This document shows, piece after piece, positions 1 through 8,845 of a stretch of DNA of 64,000 nucleotides (its first letter is position 1; each line of letters starts with the position of its first letter). The stretch is from CALGYY01 sp963678485 (GTDB taxonomy: Bacteria; Bacteroidota; Bacteroidia; Bacteroidales; CAIWKO01). A program made the position numbers and the translations under genes. The notes below the pieces were generated by a model, which was not told where the DNA came from, searched no databases, and saw only the letters and a program-made list of their open reading frames with translations. The stretch is from contig OY782882.1 of assembly GCA_963678485.1 (NCBI GenBank), positions 682,001 to 746,000 on the forward strand. Reading direction: 5' to 3'.

Positions 1-2
1 AT

Positions 3-317
3 AACAGCCTTCGTTGGGTAGCCATGCTCTCGGATCGTATCTATTGCGATATTGCTGCTTCGACTGGAATTCATGATGGTGCGGGGATGATTAAACAACT
101 GCTTGCTGGTGCAAAAGCCGTTCAGGTTGCATCAGCATTTTATTTGCACGGACCAGCTCATGCATCAGTGATGATAAAGGATCTGGAAGTCTGGATGCAA
201 AAACACAACTTCAATTCAATTGAAGAATTTCGGGGAAAAATGAATTATAAGAAAACCGAAAATCCGGCAGCACTCGAAAGAGTTCAGTTTATGAAGTACT
301 TTGCAGGAATTGAGTAG
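3..317 (+). CDS. Dihydroorotate dehydrogenase-like protein, C-terminal part (runs in from before the window)
   Basis: The frame is open from the first bases of the window, so the beginning lies upstream; the first ATG (24) is internal. The visible piece has the end of a DHOD-type TIM barrel: SLRWVAMLSDRI, CDIAASTGIHDG and QLLAGAKAVQVASA, where the glycine-rich loops bind the FMN phosphate. It is followed by the C-terminal helix LEVWMQKHNFNSIEEFRGK. This ending is typical of the Bacteroidota 'dihydroorotate dehydrogenase-like' family. Whether it makes orotate or acts on another substrate cannot be judged, because the active-site loop is outside the window. It stops at TAG (315-317), one of several TAG stops here. 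Confidence 0.8.
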   Translation, partial: NSLRWVAMLSDRIYCDIAASTGIHDGAGMIKQLLAGAKAVQVASAFYLHGPAHASVMIKDLEVWMQKHNFNSIEEFRGKMNYKKTENPAALERVQFMKYFAGIE

Positions 318-352
318 ATGTGCTTTCGTGTGAATGGTTGACTGTATGATTC

Positions 353-385
353 GTTAAATAGTTAATTGGTCGATTAGTTAATTAG
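353..385. repeat. 8-bp AT-rich tandem microrepeat after the DHOD-like gene
   Basis: Four imperfect 8-bp units follow one another: gttaaata, gttaattg, gtcgatta, gttaatta. They lie about 35 bases after the DHOD-like stop codon, in otherwise featureless intergenic DNA. A second 8-bp array with a different unit lies at 35220-35243, also just past a gene end. Confidence 0.55.
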
Positions 386-523
386 TTTTTAAGAACTACA
401 AAATATAAAAGACTAATACTTCAATCGATTTTTGAAACGTGCATCCAGGATAATTTTCGCATACAAGGATGACATAACTGTAAAAAAGGCAAGCTGGTTA
501 TGTGTCAATCCCAAAGGATTTTA

Positions 524-531
524 TACTTTTA
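524..531 (+). promoter_or_regulatory. Possible -7 promoter element for sucC
   Basis: TACTTTTA matches seven of eight positions of the Bacteroidota TAnnTTTG element and lies 24 bases before the chosen sucC start. No clear TTTG -33 box is seen at the right distance, so this is tentative. Confidence 0.3.
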
Positions 532-555
532 TCTTTCAAAAAAAAACACTACCTT

Positions 556-1749
556 ATGAACCTACACGAATATCAGGGTAAGATTCTGCTTCGCAAGTAT
601 AATGTTAAAGTACCTGAAGGCATACTCGCAACCAGCGTTGTTGATGCAGAAAATGCAGCAAAAAGTCTTTACGATTCTACGCACACTGATCGCTTTGCAG
701 TTAAAGCGCAGATTCATGCAGGTGGCCGTGGTAAAGGAGGTGGTGTAAAAATCGCAACTTCCGTTAGTCAGGTCAGGCAATTTGCCACCGAAATTATCGG
801 AATGCATCTAATAACGCCACAAACCAAAAAAGAAGGCAAGCTGGTTCGCAAAGTATTGATTGAACAAAATATTTATTTCCCGGGTGAATACCCCATTAAA
901 GAATTTTACATGAGCATACTGCTCGATCGTTCTACCGGGAAACACATGATAGTATATTCTCCCAAGGGAGGTATGGACATTGAAAAAGTGGCTGAAGAAA
1001 GTCCTGAACAAATTTTCAAAGAAGAGATTATTCCGGGCATCGGACTGCAAGCATTTCAGTGTAGAAAAATCGCATTTAATCTGGGACTCGATGGTCCGGC
1101 CTATAAAGACATGCTGAATTTTGTTTCCAATCTTTACAAAGCATTTCTTGGGATTGATGCTTCACTCTTCGAAATAAACCCTGTAATAAAAACTTCAGAC
1201 AATCAAATTTTCGCCGCTGATGCAAAGGTTGTGGTTGATAATAATGCTATCTTCCGTCACCCCGGTATTGCAGAAATGCGAGATCTTGACGAAGAAGATC
1301 CTGCTGAAGTTGAAGCGGGAAAATACGGTTTGAATTTTATCAAACTCGATGGAAACGTCGGCTGCATGGTGAATGGAGCAGGATTAGCCATGGCCACCAT
1401 GGATATTATTAAACTTTCGGGTGGTGAACCTGCAAATTTTCTTGATGTAGGTGGTGGAGCAAGCGCTCAAAGTGTGGAGCAGGCTTTCCGCATCATTCTA
1501 GGAGATCCCAACGTAAAGGCCATTCTCATTAATATTTTTGGCGGCATTGTACGCTGCGACCGTGTTGCCAATGGCATTGTGGAGGCATACAAATCGGTGG
1601 GTGAAATTAATATTCCAATTATCGTACGCCTTCAGGGGACTAATGCTGAAGAAGCACGCAAAATTCTTGACGAATCCGGATTGAAGATTTTGCCCGCCAC
1701 ATTGCTCGAAGAAGCTGCGCGTATGGTGACAGAAGTTATTTCAAAATAA
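556..1749 (+). CDS. sucC: Succinyl-CoA synthetase (ADP-forming), beta subunit
   Basis: This subunit joins SucD to form the TCA-cycle enzyme that converts succinyl-CoA, ADP and phosphate to succinate, CoA and ATP. The protein starts MNLHEYQGKILLRKYNV, the usual beginning of the ATP-grasp domain, and has the nucleotide-binding loop GGRGKGGGVKIA (near residue 55). The C-terminal flavodoxin-like domain shows NGAGLAMATMD, LDVGGGAS and NIFGGIVRCD, the phosphate-binding and subunit-contact loops. An in-frame ATG at 502 would add 18 residues with no family counterpart, so 556 was chosen; this gives 397 aa, close to the normal 388-400. The alpha subunit gene sucD is not adjacent, which is common in Bacteroidota. 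The gene converges on the CHAT gene only 32 bases away. Confidence 0.95.
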   Translation: MNLHEYQGKILLRKYNVKVPEGILATSVVDAENAAKSLYDSTHTDRFAVKAQIHAGGRGKGGGVKIATSVSQVRQFATEIIGMHLITPQTKKEGKLVRKVLIEQNIYFPGEYPIKEFYMSILLDRSTGKHMIVYSPKGGMDIEKVAEESPEQIFKEEIIPGIGLQAFQCRKIAFNLGLDGPAYKDMLNFVSNLYKAFLGIDASLFEINPVIKTSDNQIFAADAKVVVDNNAIFRHPGIAEMRDLDEEDPAEVEAGKYGLNFIKLDGNVGCMVNGAGLAMATMDIIKLSGGEPANFLDVGGGASAQSVEQAFRIILGDPNVKAILINIFGGIVRCDRVANGIVEAYKSVGEINIPIIVRLQGTNAEEARKILDESGLKILPATLLEEAARMVTEVISK

Positions 1750-1781
1750 GCAGGGCTCCATTATATTTTGAACGCCAGTTT

Positions 1782-4700
1782 TTATTCAATTAAAATAAAT
1801 CCTGCCCATTTTGCAGGCTCGTTGGGATATTTCTTTCGCATACCTTCCTGCGCTTCCGCGAACGCTGTATGTATATCATGACCGGCTGTCCAGAATGTAT
1901 AGAAGGATTGCATTAACTCTACCGTTTCTTTATCGGGCACTTCCCACATCGAAAGCATGATGCAACCCGCACCCGCAAGTCGAAATGCCCGCTGAAGGCC
2001 AAACACACCTTCTCCTGCTTTGATATCACCCAGTCCCGTTTCGCATGCTGAAAGCACAACAAGTTTGGTATTATTCAAATCAAGATTTGCAACTTCGTAC
2101 GCCGTGAGCACGCCATCTTCCACACCCTCTTTTGGCCGACTACCGGCCCATACCTGATTCACCCCTGACAACACAAGACCTGAGCGCAGCAATGGATTTT
2201 CTGCACTTTTAAAAATGAATAATGGATCCGTTTCATCAACAGCATTCACTTTCTTATTGCGTGAAAAGAAAAATCCATGAGTGGACAAATGCAGTACTTC
2301 CGGAGCATGCCCGCTCAGCGCCTTTATCTGTTCCTCGCTGGCTGCGGCACCTTCGAGCAACTTGACCTTTACAGAACCCTTTGACAGCAATGCATTAATT
2401 GATTCAGCTTCAAGTTTCGTTCCCGGAAGATACGTCCAATTACCGCTACGCTGTAGGTTTTCAGCAGTAACGCCAGCATTAAAATCAGCTCCACCGGCAA
2501 CCACAGCTTGCATTCCCGGACGGGCTCCTGAGGTTTGACTCTTCGCCCGTGCAAGATCGCGGCTTGTGAGCAAATATCGAATTGAATAACGATCACTAAG
2601 ATATGTAGCGCTATCAGGCCTAAGTGCTGCAAAGGAAATCTTATTAAGAAGGCCAGCCGGACAAAGAAAAACTGTTTTAACGTTACTGAGTGCTGATTCC
2701 AGCGGACGCCATAACAAGGAATAAATCTCAGGATTCAGCGGCCCAAAGCGAGGACCCATTTTAGCATTATTGACCGTTAACCCACGATTTTGATTATCGG
2801 CATATCTGATGCTTGTATCATTCAGCATGGCATATAATTGCTTCTCTTCAAACAGCGGTATCCATATAGGATAAGGATCACCCTTTTTCAGCACTAATGC
2901 GGCATACACTGTTGAATCGATTTTTGTTTGCTGATGCGTAAATGTAAAATTCACAAATTCAATCACAGCCTCATCTGTACCCAATGAAGCCTGAACATCT
3001 TGCCATTTAAGCGAACCAGAAAGACTGACACCCCGTGATTGCAACTGCGTCAATAATTCTTTTTCGAGATTATTAGCCTGCTGTTCCATTTCATTGGTGG
3101 AAAATTGAAGTGTCGAACGTTCGCTTTCCGTCATCATATAAGCCTTGCCAATCTCGGTACGCAGCATCATCCATTTGCTGTATTTCGAAATAAGAGAAGT
3201 ATCACCACTTGAAAGAACTTGCAGACGGACATTACGACTGTTCTCTAAGAGCATCGAAGCAGTGGCTAATTGATTATTCATTGCATCGCCTGCAATGGCA
3301 GGATTGCTTGCTGCACGCATATTTGTAAAGCGATTGAATCCGCTGAAATTATTATCAATGACCGAATAAAACATAGCCTTCTCTTGTTCAGAAAGTGTTG
3401 GATAATTATGAGCAATTTGAAAAACAGTCTTTGCATTTGCCTCCTCATACCATGGTTCTGCTTTAGCGTAATCGCCCATTAAAAAATAACAATAGGCGAG
3501 ATCGTTCAAGGTCATTGCATAATCAGGATGCCCCTCCCCTTGCTGCGATTTCCTCAATTCCAACGAGGCTGTAATATACTTTTCGGCATTTACATAATCG
3601 CCCTTTTCAAGGTAGAGAGTCCCCATATTGTTTAGTGTTAGTCCAACCTCCGGATGATTCTCACCTAATGTCGACTTATAAAAATCCAATGCTTCAGTAT
3701 AATATTGAAGAGCTTTATCATACTGCTTCATCAATGTATACAACACTCCTATATTATCAATATACGTAGCATAGGTTGTATTCTTTTGGGAGAACAACGA
3801 TTTTTGAATGGCCAGTGCCTGCAGATACAATGGCTCAGCCTTGGCATATTTACCCTGATCTTTGTAGCAACCGGCGAGATTACTTAGTATCATTGCATAG
3901 CGATCATGATTTTCGCCAAACACTTCTTTTTTTATCGCCATACTTTGCAGATAGAGCGCCTCGGCTTTACTATAGTTGCCCATTCTGCGATAGAGATTTC
4001 CCAAACTTTCAATGGTACCTGCATAGTTTGGATTCTGTTTTCCCAAGGCTGACGCATAAACATCGGCAGCTTCAGTAAAACATTTTTCCGACAATGGATA
4101 ATCACCCGTGTAATAATAAAGATTTCCCAGATTCAACAAGGATGCTGCATAATCCTTATGATGCTTCCCAAGTAATTTCTCCCTGATGCGCAAGGATTCA
4201 AGCAGCAATGGTTCTGCTTTAGTATAATTACCAAGCGTTCTATAAAAATTAGATAAACCGGAGAGTAGTCCTGCATATTCCTTACTTTCCTTTCCTTGTA
4301 TGCGTGCACAAAGCTGCAAGGCTTCCAGAAAGAGTCCTTCAACTTTTGCAAAGGCTTCGGTTTCCAGATAAAAATTTGCAAGGCTGTTTAACAGATACAC
4401 ATAATCGGGAGTTTCTGTTAATTTCAGGTTGATGAACGTTTGCTGCACTTCTTTCAGTTCAGCTTCAGCCTTCACCATATCACCCATATCCTGATGAAGC
4501 AGCGCAATGTTCTGTAAGGTTATTGCATAATCACTGTTGTCTTTCCCGGCAATAGCGGCCTTAATAGCCATACTCGACAGATAGTTCTGCTCCGCTTTTG
4601 GATAATCATCCTGTGTCCAATACAACGAACCAAGGTTATTCAATACGGTGGCATATTCTTCACTTTGCTCGCCAAACACCTGTTTGCGTATATCACCAGA

Positions 4701-5861
4701 AAGTAAATAATCGGTTTCTGCTTCTTTATAAAAACCCATTTCTTTCAGACTGCTCGCCAGTTCAAACAATGCGGTCGCATATTCCGGATGGTGCTCACCA
4801 TAAATCTCTTTTCGTAGATCAACAACTTTTCTGTAGCAAATGATTGCGCTATCGTAAACACTCATTTTTTCGAAAACATAGGCCAGATTATTCATTGATA
4901 CCGCATAATCGGGATGCTGCTCACCTAACACGCTTTTACGGATAGCCAACACCTTCTTCAATAATGGAAACGCCTGATTCCACAGGTATTGATCCATATA
5001 AACCGCCGCCAGATTGTTTAAAACAAAAGCATAATCCGGACTCATCTCCCCTTTCTTCTGTCCCTTAATTCCTAGAACCAACTCATACGTTTGCACGCTC
5101 TGATCATACTGTTTATCGCAGCGATACATCATGGCAAGATTATTCATGGCTGTAGCATAATCATCGTTGGTTGCACCTAACAATTCTTTGCGAAGCTCTG
5201 CAAGCTTAGTATAATAAGTAATCGCATCTTTGTACTTAAGCGATTTATAGGAACCGAAAGCGACCATATTGAGAACATACAGATAGTTTTCATCTTTTTC
5301 ACCGCTCAGTGGGGCAAGCACATCCAGACTTTTTCTATAGTAGCACAGCGAAGAATCGTTGCGTCCTGCATCCAGAAACAGACTACCTAAATTCTGGCAA
5401 CACACTGCATAATCCTTACTTTGCACTCCGTGCTTTAAAGTGATAAGCTGCAGTAATTCCCGATATAAGGGTTCAACATCTTGGTAACGTTCCAATTTGT
5501 AATACACCTCGGCGAGATTGTTCACCACATTGATATACTCTTTGCTGTCCTTTCCTAATGCTTTTTCACGAACAAGAATACACTGAGAATAATAAGGGAT
5601 TGCAGTTGCAGGTTCTTTACCTTCAGAAAGCAAAAAGCCCATATTAAAAAGAGCAGTGCCATAATCAGGACCTTTTTTCTTGAACTCCTTTGCAGCCGCG
5701 TCCAGGGCCGCTTTACCCGTCATTACTGCAGAATCCAACTCACCTGCACTATATTGAGCAATCATCTTTTGATTCAGCGCGCTCCATTTTTGGGCATTTC
5801 CAATAGTTGAGCACAACAGACAAATTCCAAAGCACAGTGATAGTGTAAATACTTTTTTCAT
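1782..5861 (-). CDS. Exported TPR-CHAT (caspase-like) protein
   Basis: The start at 5861 gives a clean signal peptide (MKKVFTLSLCFGICLLCSTIGNA, cut before Gln24); a start 12 codons upstream would spoil it. Roughly residues 25-880 hold 18 tetratricopeptide repeats of the 42-residue kinesin-light-chain type, each with a core like DYAxxLNNLAxxY. A linker with heptad-like helices follows. The last ~330 residues form a CHAT domain with the His of STHGFFF (H1195) and Cys of SACETG (C1273), the dyad of caspase-HetF proteases, and the usual WAGFILIE end. So a peptidase is predicted, exported through Sec. No T9SS sorting domain follows, so the periplasm is the likely location. Target and role are unknown; TPRs probably recruit a partner. 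Confidence 0.88.
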   Translation of the reverse strand: MKKVFTLSLCFGICLLCSTIGNAQKWSALNQKMIAQYSAGELDSAVMTGKAALDAAAKEFKKKGPDYGTALFNMGFLLSEGKEPATAIPYYSQCILVREKALGKDSKEYINVVNNLAEVYYKLERYQDVEPLYRELLQLITLKHGVQSKDYAVCCQNLGSLFLDAGRNDSSLCYYRKSLDVLAPLSGEKDENYLYVLNMVAFGSYKSLKYKDAITYYTKLAELRKELLGATNDDYATAMNNLAMMYRCDKQYDQSVQTYELVLGIKGQKKGEMSPDYAFVLNNLAAVYMDQYLWNQAFPLLKKVLAIRKSVLGEQHPDYAVSMNNLAYVFEKMSVYDSAIICYRKVVDLRKEIYGEHHPEYATALFELASSLKEMGFYKEAETDYLLSGDIRKQVFGEQSEEYATVLNNLGSLYWTQDDYPKAEQNYLSSMAIKAAIAGKDNSDYAITLQNIALLHQDMGDMVKAEAELKEVQQTFINLKLTETPDYVYLLNSLANFYLETEAFAKVEGLFLEALQLCARIQGKESKEYAGLLSGLSNFYRTLGNYTKAEPLLLESLRIREKLLGKHHKDYAASLLNLGNLYYYTGDYPLSEKCFTEAADVYASALGKQNPNYAGTIESLGNLYRRMGNYSKAEALYLQSMAIKKEVFGENHDRYAMILSNLAGCYKDQGKYAKAEPLYLQALAIQKSLFSQKNTTYATYIDNIGVLYTLMKQYDKALQYYTEALDFYKSTLGENHPEVGLTLNNMGTLYLEKGDYVNAEKYITASLELRKSQQGEGHPDYAMTLNDLAYCYFLMGDYAKAEPWYEEANAKTVFQIAHNYPTLSEQEKAMFYSVIDNNFSGFNRFTNMRAASNPAIAGDAMNNQLATASMLLENSRNVRLQVLSSGDTSLISKYSKWMMLRTEIGKAYMMTESERSTLQFSTNEMEQQANNLEKELLTQLQSRGVSLSGSLKWQDVQASLGTDEAVIEFVNFTFTHQQTKIDSTVYAALVLKKGDPYPIWIPLFEEKQLYAMLNDTSIRYADNQNRGLTVNNAKMGPRFGPLNPEIYSLLWRPLESALSNVKTVFLCPAGLLNKISFAALRPDSATYLSDRYSIRYLLTSRDLARAKSQTSGARPGMQAVVAGGADFNAGVTAENLQRSGNWTYLPGTKLEAESINALLSKGSVKVKLLEGAAASEEQIKALSGHAPEVLHLSTHGFFFSRNKKVNAVDETDPLFIFKSAENPLLRSGLVLSGVNQVWAGSRPKEGVEDGVLTAYEVANLDLNNTKLVVLSACETGLGDIKAGEGVFGLQRAFRLAGAGCIMLSMWEVPDKETVELMQSFYTFWTAGHDIHTAFAEAQEGMRKKYPNEPAKWAGFILIE

Positions 5862-5884
5862 GCGATTATTTTTGGATAGGAAAG

Positions 5885-5892
5885 TAAAGATA
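5885..5892 (-). promoter_or_regulatory. Possible -7 element for the CHAT gene
   Basis: On the minus strand this reads TATCTTTA, one mismatch from TAnnTTTG, 24 bases before the chosen start codon. No -33 box is evident. Confidence 0.3.
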
Positions 5893-6030
5893 TACATTTT
5901 ACAATGAATAAGTAAACACGTGCTTTGAGTTTATAGACGGGCAGGTTGATGTGGGACGGTCTTATTCCGCCTCGTCACACGAGATAAATTAAAATCATGA
6001 TACCTTAAGGCTTTCTGTCTTCGAATACAC

Positions 6031-8463
6031 CTATTGCACTTCTAACCTCAAACTCCTCATTCCTCTACCATTCGAGGCTTTTAGCAGATACACACCTTCC
6101 GACAAATTGAGCGACAACAGATGTTTTCCTTTGTCCAATGTGGCATTATAAACCAAACTACCCAGTGTATTGTAAATTTCGATATTGGCGTTTTCCTCGA
6201 GCACTATGGTAAATTGGCTATTGGAAGGGTTTGGATATAATGTGATGTTGAGAAAATTTTCATCGGCAATTCCCACGGTTACAATTTGCACACAAGCTGA
6301 AGTATCGGCACACGAGCCTTGGGCGATGCGCACGGCATATTGACCATTGGCACTTGCTGTAAAGCTTTGCAATGTTGCACTTGAAATAGCAGCATATTCA
6401 TTATCGCAATCGAGCCATTGATATCCATCAGCCGCTGTATTGACGCTAATAACAGGATCAGTTACAGTGACACTGACATCAATGGTATTCACCGTAAGTT
6501 CAAGTTCGTACACACTATCACATCCAAAAGTACTGTAGTAGTTTGCATGATAAATTCCTGTGACATTGTAATCATTTCCATGCCATGTATATGATTCATT
6601 GCTGCAGATGGTGTGATTTTCTGTGTAGGAATACACGGGATTAACTGTTAGCAACAATGAGTATGTGCTATCACAACTATTCTTTGTACTGTATGTGACT
6701 GTATGAGTTCCTGTTGTTTTACGATAGGCACCTTGCCACAAAACACTGTCGCCTGCGCAAATAGTTTGAGTCTCTACGAAAGTATATTTCGGATTTATGC
6801 TTAATGCCATAGTGTATGTACTATCGCAGCTATGACTTGTACTGTAGTTTGCGGTGTGTATTCCTGCAGTTTTTCTATAGGCACCTTGCCACAATAAACT
6901 GTCACCTGTGCAAATAGATTGCGTCTCCGCGAAAGCGTATTTCGGGTTTATGCTTAATGTCATAGTGTATGTACTATCGCAGCCATATTTGGTACTGTAG
7001 GTTGCGGTGTGTATTCCTGCAGTTTTTTGATAGGCACCTTGCCACAATACACTGTCTCCATCACAAATAGATTGCGTTTCCGCGAAAGCATATTTCGGAT
7101 TTATACTTAATGACATTGTGTAAGTACTATCGCAGCCATGACTGGTACTATAGGTTGCTGTGTGTATTCCTGCAGTTTTTCGATAGGCACCTTGCCACAA
7201 TACACTGTCTCCAGCACAAATAGATTGCGTTTCCGCGAAAACGTATTTCGGATTTATGCTTAATGTCATAGAGTAAGTACTATCGCAACCATGACTGGTA
7301 CTGTAGGTTGCTGTGTGTATTCCTGTAGTTTTTCGATATACACCTTGCCACAATACACTGTCTCCTGCACAAATAGCTTGCGTTTCAGAAAATGCATATA
7401 CTGGATTTACGCTCACTAAATATTTTGTTGCTGTGTCTCCTGCACATCCACTGCCATTAGTATAGTTAACAGTGATGTTTTGCTGACCAGGAGTATTCCA
7501 TGTTACCGTGACATCATTTGTACCACCACCCATGGTGATAGTTCCACCAGCACTTATGTTCCAAGTGTAATCACTCATTCCCGCTTCTGTAAAAAAATGA
7601 TTACCTTCAATTCCAGCGCAACCGCTGGAAGGGCCAGAAATTGTTGGAACAGACGAATGATTAATAACAAGATTCACTGTTATAACACTATCGCAACCAG
7701 CAGAGTTAGGAATCGTATCCATATAGGTTCCACTTGCCGTCCAAGTGTATTTTCCGCTTGGGGATGTATACTGATTACAACCAGTGGAGCTAATTGCTGA
7801 AAATGTAGAAGCCGAAACTACCTTAATGCTTGGATTGTCTAGCCAGACCATGTTGGGGATAGAAGACTGAGCATAAAACTGCATTTGAATTAAACTATCC
7901 TTATCATAAACAGAACCTTGCAATTTCGGATCAATGGAATGTCTGAATTCAACCACACCAGTAACCGAATCGGTGGCCATGTAGATTAAGCTATCCTCCG
8001 TCAAAATGATTTTATAATTAAAAACAGAAAAATTTGGTATACTGTTTTTAACTGCGATTTTGCTCCCGCCAATAGCAATAAAAGAGTGATTATAATAGCT
8101 GGTTTTCCATTCGCTGTACTGTTGAGAACAAGTAATAGTGGATGTATTATATGTTAGTTCGATAATTTCTTGCATGCCCCAATATGAATAATTAATCACA
8201 CCTTTCCACTCGATTATAAGACTATCTGTACAGGAAGGGACATATCCGTTTCGAATTAACCGACCATGACCATCGGCAGGATAAGCCTCAAGTCTACCAT
8301 TCGCTAAAGCAGCTGTACCATGGGTGATGGAGAATATCCAACCTGATGGCACCTGATTATCATTTAAATTATAGTTTTCAGTTATAAACTGAGCTGTACA
8401 GTTAAAAGCAGTAAAGGACATTGCAAAAATAATGACCATTAAAAAAATTTGAATTTTTTTCAT
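6031..8463 (-). CDS. T9SS cargo protein with 51-residue tandem repeats
   Basis: An exported protein of 810 aa whose biochemical role I do not recognise. A signal peptide (cut at TA-QF, residue 24/25) is followed by a jelly-roll-like region of about 200 residues, then a PKD/SprB-like stretch. Five 51-residue repeats follow (core ICxGDSVLWQGAYRKTxGxH, ending CDSTYxMxLSINPKY), with one degenerate copy on the C-terminal side and a distant one (SSTGCNQYTSPSG) before them. Each repeat carries two cysteines that could form a disulfide. The end (LYPNPSNSQFTIVL to MRSLRLEVQ) is a type A T9SS sorting domain, so the mature protein should be anchored to or released from the cell surface. Such repeats are typical of adhesin or gliding-surface stalks; that role is inference. 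Confidence 0.85.
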   Translation of the reverse strand: MKKIQIFLMVIIFAMSFTAFNCTAQFITENYNLNDNQVPSGWIFSITHGTAALANGRLEAYPADGHGRLIRNGYVPSCTDSLIIEWKGVINYSYWGMQEIIELTYNTSTITCSQQYSEWKTSYYNHSFIAIGGSKIAVKNSIPNFSVFNYKIILTEDSLIYMATDSVTGVVEFRHSIDPKLQGSVYDKDSLIQMQFYAQSSIPNMVWLDNPSIKVVSASTFSAISSTGCNQYTSPSGKYTWTASGTYMDTIPNSAGCDSVITVNLVINHSSVPTISGPSSGCAGIEGNHFFTEAGMSDYTWNISAGGTITMGGGTNDVTVTWNTPGQQNITVNYTNGSGCAGDTATKYLVSVNPVYAFSETQAICAGDSVLWQGVYRKTTGIHTATYSTSHGCDSTYSMTLSINPKYVFAETQSICAGDSVLWQGAYRKTAGIHTATYSTSHGCDSTYTMSLSINPKYAFAETQSICDGDSVLWQGAYQKTAGIHTATYSTKYGCDSTYTMTLSINPKYAFAETQSICTGDSLLWQGAYRKTAGIHTANYSTSHSCDSTYTMALSINPKYTFVETQTICAGDSVLWQGAYRKTTGTHTVTYSTKNSCDSTYSLLLTVNPVYSYTENHTICSNESYTWHGNDYNVTGIYHANYYSTFGCDSVYELELTVNTIDVSVTVTDPVISVNTAADGYQWLDCDNEYAAISSATLQSFTASANGQYAVRIAQGSCADTSACVQIVTVGIADENFLNITLYPNPSNSQFTIVLEENANIEIYNTLGSLVYNATLDKGKHLLSLNLSEGVYLLKASNGRGMRSLRLEVQ
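6633..7400 (-). repeat. 153-bp tandem repeat, five near-identical copies inside the T9SS gene
   Basis: The string accttgcc recurs at 6730, 6883, 7036, 7189 and 7342, spaced exactly 153 bases (51 codons). Neighbouring copies are nearly identical in DNA as well as protein, which points to recent expansion by slippage or unequal exchange. The length keeps the frame, so copy number could vary between strains. Confidence 0.9.
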
Positions 8464-8845
8464 ACTTATAATTTAATAATTGAAAGAATCGATTGGCAAA
8501 TTAAATCATAATTTAATAATCGACCAAAATTTATGTGATAATATTCTTAAAACAAACCATTTTTATTACATATTCGAATTTGGAAGATGCACTAGTTATT
8601 AGATTTATTTAAATAGTTTGGATTTACAAATTCGGATCAAATTTCAACAATTGTATATCATTTCAAATCTCTCATTCAAACGTAACATTAAAAAACATTG
8701 CACGGTGATATGAGATGCGCTATGCACTTATGAAGTGATGAGATATATTCAAATTTTTCTCTTTCATGTTTTTTTTCCACAATTGACTCCATCTTAAGTA
8801 TAAACCGATTTTGAATTAATCAATAATTGCTACCTTTACACAACC
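8464..8845. other. AT-rich divergent intergenic region
   Basis: This separates the minus-strand T9SS gene from the plus-strand helicase gene. Apart from the helicase promoter at 8810-8838, I see no RNA gene, strong hairpin or reading frame with family features. Promoter signals for the T9SS gene must lie in its 8464-8560 part, but no good TAnnTTTG match stands out. Confidence 0.5.
8810..8838 (+). promoter_or_regulatory. Bacteroidota-type promoter of the helicase-nuclease gene
   Basis: TTTG (8810-8813) and TACCTTTA (8831-8838, one mismatch from TAnnTTTG) are 17 bases apart, slightly short for this class. The ATG is at 8846, only 8 bases after the -7 element, so transcription would start at or just before the start codon and the mRNA would have almost no leader. 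Confidence 0.5.

Noticed and set aside
502..555. 18-residue N-terminal extension of SucC
   Set aside because: SucC proteins start MNLHEYQ; the extension covers the probable promoter.
6633..7400. CRISPR-like repetition
   Set aside because: The period of 153 bp has no unique spacers and the copies are translated as protein repeats.
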